A stretch of 12,343 nucleotides of DNA, taken from Clostridia bacterium. GTDB lineage: Bacteria > Bacillota > Clostridia > Christensenellales > CAG-917. The notes under the pieces are model-generated. The model had not been told where the DNA came from, did no database searches, and saw nothing but the letters and a program-made list of their open reading frames with translations. The position numbers and the translations under genes were made by a program. The stretch covers positions 1-12,343 of the forward strand of contig JAFVYE010000080.1 in the NCBI GenBank assembly GCA_017500745.1, given 5' to 3'. Shown piece by piece: positions 6,622 to 12,343 of this stretch. The stretch's first letter is position 1. Each line of letters opens with the position of its first letter.

Positions 6622-8892
6622 ATGAAGCTTGGACAGGACATAGTCAAATATCGCTACATCATCATGGGAGTCTTTGTGGGGCTCGTGGTGCTTGCCTGTT
6701 GTCTTTTTCCATCTATGATGGAAAAGGTCAACTACGACTTCACGTCATATCTGCCCAAAGGATATATGACCAGCGATGGCTATGACTTTTTGTCGCAAAA
6801 CTTCAACATCCATGGGGACGTGGAAATTGGCATATTCAACCCCTCCCCTGACGCAAAGACTCAAATTGAACAAACCGTCACCGAAATCTCCTCTCTTGAG
6901 GGGGTTTCTATGGCGGTGTGGGCTGGCAGTCTTGACTACTTTTTGGACTTTGGCGTGTACAAGGAAACAGACCAAGAGTTCAAAGACCTGCTGTCAATCC
7001 TCACGGACGGCAAAAACTGGGCAGTTTTGGTCACACTTGAGTATCCTCCATCCTCACGGGAAGCCATGGTCATCTATGATGAAATCACAGCCATCCTCAA
7101 CCAAAACCACGGCGACAACTTCTACTGCTCTGGCATGACCATGATGGCGGGAGAACTGTACAGCGGAACCGTGGATGAACTTTGGCTGTATATGCTCATT
7201 GCCGTAATTTTGGTTGTGATAATCCTTGCCTTCACCACAAACTCAATTATGGAGCCCGTGATTTTGCTCATGTCCATTGGCATATCCGTGCTCATAAACC
7301 TTGGCACCAATGCCATATTCCCTTCAACGTCAATTGTCACTTTTGCTTGCTCTGCAATTCTGCAATTGGGATTGAGCATGGACTACGCCATATTCCTGTT
7401 GCATCAATATCGTCACGAGCTCAAATCTACTCTTGACCCCAAAGAAGCCCTTGCAAGGGCAATCCCAAAAAGCGCAAAAGCCATATTTTCAAGCGCATTG
7501 ACAACCATGGGCGGTTTGCTTGCTCTTATGGTTATGAAATTTGAAATCGGCGCAGACCTTGGAATTGCCGTTGCAAAAGGCATCCTGCTCTCCTTCTTGA
7601 CGGTGGTGCTTCTGCAACCCTGCCTTATGCTCCTCATGGACAAGGCAAGAATCAAAACCGAACACAAGTGCTTTGACTTCAAGTTTCGCCCTGCTGTGAA
7701 GGGAGCAATCAAAAACAGAAAGTGGATTGCGTTGCTGTTTGTGCCCGTAATCTGCTTTTCGGTGCTCATCAATCTGCCCAATATGCCCTGGACCTTGGAC
7801 TACACCTACGTTCACTTTATGGAAACACCCAAGGTCAAGGATGAGATGAAGGACGCCCAAGCCCTCGCCATTGAAATGGGCAACCAAGTGATCATTGCCG
7901 TGCCCTGCTACAACTACGAAATCAATGACAAAGGCAACATCATCGTAAACGAAGTTTACGTGGACAAGCAATATCAGTTTGTGGACCGCCTTGATCAGCT
8001 CAAAGATGAGGGCAAAATCTCCTACTCTCTCGGGCTCTTCCCCATGATACCCCAAGGCAAAAAGGTGATGGGCATTGACATGGAAACTGCAATCAAGCTT
8101 GTGGCTGTGTTGGGAGACAACCTCACAGGCGATATGGAAATGCTCCGCTTTTACGTCAACGCTGGCTACACCCTATACACCGTGGGCATCAATGACGTCT
8201 ATGACGTGGAAAGCGCAGAAAGCTTTGCCATCCTTGATGAAATCAACGCCATTGCCTCAGACATCTTTGGGGAATACGGCCCTGTGTATATGACAGGATA
8301 CACCCAAGCGTCCTATGACTTTGCCAAAGTGACCCCAACCGACTTCATGTGGGTGACACTAATATCCGTGCTGGTCATATTTGCCATCCTGCTCTTCTCC
8401 CTTGGCTCCTTGAAGTACTCGGTTATGCTGGTTGCCCTCATTGAATGTGGCATATGGATCAACCTGTTGCTTCAATGGGTGTTCAGCGGTGGAACAATAA
8501 ACTTCATGTCATATATGGTCATCGGTGCCGTGCAGTTGGGTGCAACCGTTGACTACGCAATCCTCATCGCAACAAGATATCGTGAATATAGAAAGCGTCT
8601 GGCTCCTACACAGGCGTCATATATGGCAACCACCTCTTCTGCAATGGCTGTGACAACCTCTGCCTGCATTTTGGCATCTGCAACAGCTGTGGTGGCCTTG
8701 ATTTCAACCAATCTCATCATCAAGGAGCTGTGCTTCTTGGTGGCCCGTGGAGCAATCATCTCTGCACTTCTCGTTTTGTTTGTGCTCCCTGCACTGCTCG
8801 TTGTCATTGACAGGCGTGACCTACGAAGGGAACTGCCCATCCCTTTGACCCCTCGTCTTAGAAAATGGCACTTTAAGAGCAAAAAATCCTGA
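6622..8892 (+). CDS. MMPL/RND-superfamily membrane transporter (first copy)
   Basis: The product is 756 residues with the two-fold repeated MMPL plan. TM1 (about 12-30) is followed by a large outer loop (31-185), a bundle of TM helices (about 188-386), a second large outer loop (390-572) and a second bundle from about 574. The proton-relay Asp-Tyr pairs of the family are present in both halves: GLSMDY with D254 and GATVDY with D644, each followed by the typical hydrophobic stretch and an R-Y-R/R-H motif. These proteins export lipids and other amphiphiles, or drugs, using the proton gradient; the substrate here is unknown. The size matches Firmicutes MMPL proteins. An in-frame TAA lies immediately before the ATG, so translation cannot start upstream, yet there is no Shine-Dalgarno sequence and a terminator U-tract abuts the start. 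It probably shares a pathway with the next gene. Confidence 0.92.
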   Translation: MKLGQDIVKYRYIIMGVFVGLVVLACCLFPSMMEKVNYDFTSYLPKGYMTSDGYDFLSQNFNIHGDVEIGIFNPSPDAKTQIEQTVTEISSLEGVSMAVWAGSLDYFLDFGVYKETDQEFKDLLSILTDGKNWAVLVTLEYPPSSREAMVIYDEITAILNQNHGDNFYCSGMTMMAGELYSGTVDELWLYMLIAVILVVIILAFTTNSIMEPVILLMSIGISVLINLGTNAIFPSTSIVTFACSAILQLGLSMDYAIFLLHQYRHELKSTLDPKEALARAIPKSAKAIFSSALTTMGGLLALMVMKFEIGADLGIAVAKGILLSFLTVVLLQPCLMLLMDKARIKTEHKCFDFKFRPAVKGAIKNRKWIALLFVPVICFSVLINLPNMPWTLDYTYVHFMETPKVKDEMKDAQALAIEMGNQVIIAVPCYNYEINDKGNIIVNEVYVDKQYQFVDRLDQLKDEGKISYSLGLFPMIPQGKKVMGIDMETAIKLVAVLGDNLTGDMEMLRFYVNAGYTLYTVGINDVYDVESAESFAILDEINAIASDIFGEYGPVYMTGYTQASYDFAKVTPTDFMWVTLISVLVIFAILLFSLGSLKYSVMLVALIECGIWINLLLQWVFSGGTINFMSYMVIGAVQLGATVDYAILIATRYREYRKRLAPTQASYMATTSSAMAVTTSACILASATAVVALISTNLIIKELCFLVARGAIISALLVLFVLPALLVVIDRRDLRRELPIPLTPRLRKWHFKSKKS

Positions 8893-8981
8893 CTCAACTT
8901 AATGCAACGTTTCTCGGGTTATATGAATATATATCCTTGCATCAGCCATATGCTTTTTCTGGTGCCCGTGAGCAAGTACTC

Positions 8982-9010
8982 TTGAATAATTACGATTTTC
9001 GCTGAAATAT
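8982..9010 (+). promoter_or_regulatory. Possible weak promoter of the second MMPL gene
   Basis: TTGAAT (8982-8987), 17 bases, then AAATAT (9005-9010), a poor -10. It would start transcription near 9017, close to the ATG at 9034. The 120-bp gap 8893-9012 shows no terminator hairpin, so read-through from the first transporter gene is equally likely. Confidence 0.25.
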
Positions 9011-9033
9011 AGGTGAATGATGAAAGACAAATT

Positions 9034-11379
9034 ATGGACAAATTTTTGACAAAAGCAAGTGGTGCTCTGTTCAAATTTTCCTCTGCAGAGGTCAAAGGCA
9101 GATGGATTTGCTTTGGGGTGTTTGTTGCCCTCGCAATTGCTTGTGCATGCCTTATCCCGCAAATCAAGGTGGAATATGACCTCACCACTCAAATGCCTCA
9201 AGATAGTCTTACAACAGACGCTCTTGAAGTGTTGAAGCGTGAGTTTGACGACAAGGGCATGACCTACGTTTGCGTGGTGGGAATCGGCAAGGAAGATGCC
9301 CAAGCTCTTGCCAATGATCTCGCCCAAATTGAAGGAGTTGCCAACGTCACTTACGTTGAAGAAATGAACTTCAAAAACAACAAGGCCCTTTACACCGTCA
9401 ATTTGACCGATTACGACAGCACTCCCGGCTGTTTTGACACCATTGAGGCCATTATTGACCGTTTGGATGAAATCCACCGTGAGGGCTATCTGACAGGACA
9501 ATCTGCCTACTCATACTTCACAAAAGCAGAAACCGAACAAAGCATCTTCAAAATTGGTGTGGTCATTGTCATACTCATCTTGGCAATGCTTCTCTTCACC
9601 TCAAAGACCTATTTTGAAATTGTGCTTATGCTCATCGTGTTTGTGGTGGCTGTGGCACTCAACATAGGCACCAACGTTCTCTTTGACGGCATAAGCTATA
9701 TTGCCAACCTGGTGTCGCTGGTGTTGCAACTTGCTCTGTCCCTTGACTACATGGTGGTGCTCCTTCACAGATATATGGAAGAGCGTCAGCTGTGTGACGC
9801 AAAGGAAGCGGCATCACGAGCATTGTCAAAGGGCATTGTGGAGATCTTTTCAAGCGCACTCACAACCATTGCTGGACTTGGCTCACTCCTGCTCATGACA
9901 ATGCCCATTGGTGTAGAAATCGGGCTTTCATTGGGCAAATCTATTGTTGCAAGTCTTGTTTCTGTCATTTTCTTTATGCCTGCAATGCTTGTGCTGTTGG
10001 ACAAACCTTTGATGAAATCAAAGCACAAACCCTTTGTGCCCAGCATAAAGCGCCCTGCCAAATTTATCTTGAAAGGCAGAAAAATCATTGCTCCTTTGTT
10101 CTTGGTCATTGTTGTGCTTTCATGTGTCGGTCAGTTCCAAAACGTCTATGGATTCAACTACAATGGTGGCTCAATGATATTGTCCGCCAAGGAGCAAATT
10201 GAGCCCGAGTTTGGCACCCTCAACTCCCTTGTTGTTGTCGTGCCCAAGGGCGATGCTCAAAAGGAACGTGAGCTTGCACAATATATTACTTCTTTCACAG
10301 ACAACGTTGACTCCGTCAATGCCCTCTCCACCATTGAAATTGCAGAGGGGCTTTATCTCACAGATGAGTTCAGCCGTGATGACGTAAGCGGGCTCATCAA
10401 CTCATTTGTGGGCGATGCAGGTTTGCCATTGCCTCCTGACGTCATAACCTCAATGGCACAGGGCTTGTTTGACGGATATATGACGGAACATGGCATCACG
10501 GACCCCAACGCAAAGGTTCGTGTGGTTGACCTCCTTGAATATCTTGCCTCAAACGACACCTATTCCGCCCTCCTTGGGGACTATGCAACCATGCTTGACT
10601 CACTTATCTTTGCCAAGGCAAACCTTGAAAGCGACAACTACTCACGCCTCACTTTCAACGTGACAAGTGGCATTGAAGGCGAGTCCACTTTTGCTTTCAT
10701 TGATGAAATCCTTGCAAACATCCCCAACTACTACACAGAGTTTTATATCACGGGCGAAAGCATTGCTTGCTACGATATGGCATCCAACTTTGATGAGGAC
10801 AATATGCTGGTGTGCGTGTGCTCATTGTTCTTTGTGCTCATCATCCTGCTCTTCACTTTCAAAAACATCTTGTTGCCCCTTGTGCTTATCCTTGCAATAC
10901 AAGGTGGAATCTGGATCAACTTTGTGTTCCCATTCCTCCTGGGCAACCCCGTTATGTTCATTGGCTACCTCATCATCACAGCTGTGCAGATGGGCGCAAC
11001 CATTGACTACGCCATTGTCATCACCAACAGATATCGCACCACAAAGCACCTCTATCTTGACAGATATGAGGCAATGGCTGAGGCGCAAAATGCAACCTTC
11101 CCCACCGTGCTTACGTCAGGACTCATTTTGACAGGCACCGGCTTTGCGTTGTCATTGCTTGCCTCGGGCACGGTTGCAGCAATGGGCAGTCTCCTTGGCA
11201 TAGGCACATTGGTGTCCTTGCTGATTGTGTTGTTTGTGCTCCCCTCCCTCCTCCTCGTCACCGAAAAGGCGGTGGACAAGTGTGACTTCTCCACCATCTT
11301 GTACAAGCTCTTTCCAAAGGCAATGGGCAAGCGAGAGGTTGAGGTGATTGACTTTGAAAACGACAATCTAAACGGCTAA
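9034..11379 (+). CDS. MMPL/RND-superfamily membrane transporter (second copy)
   Basis: The product is 781 residues from the ATG at 9034, preceded by a weak GAAAGA; an alternative GTG at 9013 would add seven residues and also has no good ribosome binding site. The plan is the same as its upstream neighbour: TM1 (about 24-42), outer loop, TM bundle, second outer loop, second bundle. The family Asp-Tyr pairs are present: LSLDY with D238 and GATIDY with D658. The second outer loop is built differently from the first copy, suggesting another substrate or a partner subunit. MMPL proteins act as trimers or homomeric assemblies in other bacteria; a mixed complex of the two copies is possible but not shown. 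The C-terminus is short and charged. The gene ends at two terminators and is the last of the + strand block. Substrate unknown; export of an envelope lipid or another amphiphile is the family-based guess. Confidence 0.92.
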   Translation: MDKFLTKASGALFKFSSAEVKGRWICFGVFVALAIACACLIPQIKVEYDLTTQMPQDSLTTDALEVLKREFDDKGMTYVCVVGIGKEDAQALANDLAQIEGVANVTYVEEMNFKNNKALYTVNLTDYDSTPGCFDTIEAIIDRLDEIHREGYLTGQSAYSYFTKAETEQSIFKIGVVIVILILAMLLFTSKTYFEIVLMLIVFVVAVALNIGTNVLFDGISYIANLVSLVLQLALSLDYMVVLLHRYMEERQLCDAKEAASRALSKGIVEIFSSALTTIAGLGSLLLMTMPIGVEIGLSLGKSIVASLVSVIFFMPAMLVLLDKPLMKSKHKPFVPSIKRPAKFILKGRKIIAPLFLVIVVLSCVGQFQNVYGFNYNGGSMILSAKEQIEPEFGTLNSLVVVVPKGDAQKERELAQYITSFTDNVDSVNALSTIEIAEGLYLTDEFSRDDVSGLINSFVGDAGLPLPPDVITSMAQGLFDGYMTEHGITDPNAKVRVVDLLEYLASNDTYSALLGDYATMLDSLIFAKANLESDNYSRLTFNVTSGIEGESTFAFIDEILANIPNYYTEFYITGESIACYDMASNFDEDNMLVCVCSLFFVLIILLFTFKNILLPLVLILAIQGGIWINFVFPFLLGNPVMFIGYLIITAVQMGATIDYAIVITNRYRTTKHLYLDRYEAMAEAQNATFPTVLTSGLILTGTGFALSLLASGTVAAMGSLLGIGTLVSLLIVLFVLPSLLLVTEKAVDKCDFSTILYKLFPKAMGKREVEVIDFENDNLNG

Positions 11380-11384
11380 ATTTC

Positions 11385-11418
11385 AAAAAAAGAGTGACTG
11401 CTGTCGCTCTTTTTTTTT
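11385..11418 (+). terminator. Terminator of the transporter block
   Basis: A 14-bp stem (11385-11398 with 11403-11416, one G-U pair) closes the loop TGCT, starts five bases after the second MMPL stop and runs into TTTTTTTT. The A-run on the left arm gives a T-run on the other strand too, so it can act in both directions. Confidence 0.88.
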
Positions 11419-11441
11419 ATAGTTTAATATTTTGAAGAATT

Positions 11442-11473
11442 AAAAAGGCACTCCGTTTGGAGTGCCTTTTTTT
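11442..11473 (-). terminator. Bidirectional terminator of the hydrogenase gene
   Basis: A perfect 13-bp stem, AAAAAGGCACTCC (11442-11454) with GGAGTGCCTTTTT (11459-11471), closes loop GTTT. On the - strand it lies 14 bases past the hydrogenase stop codon and ends in TTTTT. The + side has TTTTTTT, so it also backs up the previous terminator. Confidence 0.88.
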
Positions 11474-11487
11474 ATAACATTGGAAGA

Positions 11488-12343
11488 TTAATATCTGTCT
11501 CTCTTGACGTAGCTGGTGTGGAGGATCTCGTGGGCTTTGTGGCTGTTGGGCTCACCAAAGTACTCTTTGTAGAGATCTTGGACAGCGGGGTTTTCGTGAG
11601 ACTTTCTGAGGTCCATGGATGCATCGGTGTCATAGATTGCCTTTGCTCTGATTGCACGGACGTCATAGTTGTTGCGTGTGAATGCATCAACGATGGGTTG
11701 GCCACCGCCGTTTACGCAACCACCGGGGCAGGACATAACTTCGATGAAGTGGTAGGGGCTGGTGCCTGCTGCAACTTCTTCCATGACCTTACGTGCGTTT
11801 GCAAGACCGCTGACAACACAGACCTTGACGTCCATGCCTGCAACCTTGTAGGTTGCTTCCTTTCTGCCTTCTGTGCCTCTGACTTCAAGCCAGTCAAGTG
11901 AAGGTGCTGCTTTGCCTTCGAGGACTTCGTACACTGTGCGGAGTGCTGCTTCCATAACGCCACCGGTTGCACCGAAGAGGAGGCCTGCGCCTGATGCGAT
12001 GCCGAGAGGTGTGTCAAATTGTTCATCAGGAAGTTCATTGAAGATGATGCCCTTGCGCTTGATGAGTTTTGCAAGTTCTCTTGTGGTCAGTGCAAAGTCG
12101 ATGTCGGGGACGCCTGCTGCTGATTGATCTGCTCTGCCCTTTTCAAATTTCTTTGCGGTGCAAGGCATGATTGAAACAACGATGATATCCTTGGGATCCA
12201 TACCGAGCTTTTCTGCATAGTAGGTCTTGCAGACTGCGCCGAACATTTGTTGAGGGCTCTTGCATGATGAGAGGTGATCAAGTTCTTCGGGGAAATTGTG
12301 TTCGCAGAATTTGATCCATGCAGGTGAACAGCTGGTGATCATA
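11488..12343 (-). CDS. [FeFe] hydrogenase catalytic subunit, 3' part (partial)
   Basis: The open frame runs off the right edge. The 284 visible residues from 12342 are the C-terminal half of the catalytic H-domain plus the small-subunit-like tail; the ATG at 12340-12342 is internal, not the start. The motifs are L1 TSCSPAW (3-9), L2 MPCTAKKFE (59-67, C61, K64, E67) and L3 EVMSCPGGCVNGGGQP (201-216, C205, C209). The tail has the RKSHENP and HEILHTSY features of the family. The enzyme interconverts H+ and H2 on the H-cluster, and the style (TTRELAKLIK, FGATGGVMEAALR) is that of the NAD(P)H/ferredoxin-linked HndD/HydA type of fermentative anaerobes. L1 normally reads TSCCPxW. Here the second Cys, a ligand of the [4Fe-4S] part in C. 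pasteurianum CpI (Cys300), is Ser. N-terminal Fe-S domains and partner subunits lie outside the window, so the exact class is open. Confidence 0.93.
   Translation of the reverse strand, partial: MITSCSPAWIKFCEHNFPEELDHLSSCKSPQQMFGAVCKTYYAEKLGMDPKDIIVVSIMPCTAKKFEKGRADQSAAGVPDIDFALTTRELAKLIKRKGIIFNELPDEQFDTPLGIASGAGLLFGATGGVMEAALRTVYEVLEGKAAPSLDWLEVRGTEGRKEATYKVAGMDVKVCVVSGLANARKVMEEVAAGTSPYHFIEVMSCPGGCVNGGGQPIVDAFTRNNYDVRAIRAKAIYDTDASMDLRKSHENPAVQDLYKEYFGEPNSHKAHEILHTSYVKRDRY

Noticed and set aside
7489..8055. A 188-codon open frame on the - strand.
   Set aside because: It is antisense to the first MMPL gene with His- and Val-rich low-complexity translation, a typical shadow.
9013..9033. GTG start for the second MMPL gene at 9013.
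   Set aside because: Kept only as an alternative; the ATG at 9034 is the commoner start codon and has the better, though weak, upstream GAAAGA. Neither start is proven.

Overview
The window looks like chromosomal DNA from an anaerobic, low-to-mid-GC Gram-positive bacterium, most likely an uncultured gut-type member of the Clostridia. The signs are classic sigma-A-like promoters (TTGnnn-N17-TATAAT), GGA-type ribosome binding sites, strong U-tailed intrinsic terminators, a lipoprotein and a membrane-anchored surface enzyme, and an [FeFe] hydrogenase of the fermentative type. Codon use is similar across the genes, and I see no insertion sequence, phage gene, CRISPR array, tRNA or rRNA.

Layout. 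Positions 1-31 are the tail of an unseen + strand transcript that ends at a terminator (32-67). On the - strand, about 288 down to 73, is a stand-alone unit with an extended -10 promoter, about 215 nt of non-coding but well-paired sequence, and its own terminator: a small structured RNA gene of no family I could assign. Upstream of it on the same strand is a 420-residue orphan lipoprotein (448-1710) with its own promoter and terminator. A 279-bp divergent promoter region separates the lipoprotein from a 1527-residue surface protein (1990-6573). That protein carries two complete calcineurin-like phosphoesterase active sites and a C-terminal membrane anchor. Two tandem MMPL/RND-type membrane transporter genes follow on the + strand (6622-8892 and about 9034-11379). 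The + strand block and a convergent [FeFe] hydrogenase gene (11488 to beyond the right edge) meet at two back-to-back terminators (11385-11473).

How the genes may work together. The phosphoesterase, the two MMPL exporters and the divergent lipoprotein are all predicted to act at or outside the cytoplasmic membrane, so the central 11 kb reads as an envelope locus: export of a lipid-like or other amphiphilic substrate next to extracellular phosphate-ester hydrolysis. This is inference from position and topology. A terminator hairpin lies between the phosphoesterase and the first transporter, so they are not a simple operon. The hydrogenase belongs to energy metabolism (H2 production or NAD(P)H-linked electron transfer) and is a separate unit.

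The points most worth following up are the unassigned small RNA, the double-headed phosphoesterase, the first MMPL start codon (terminator against it, no Shine-Dalgarno) and the Ser in place of a cluster-ligand Cys in the hydrogenase.
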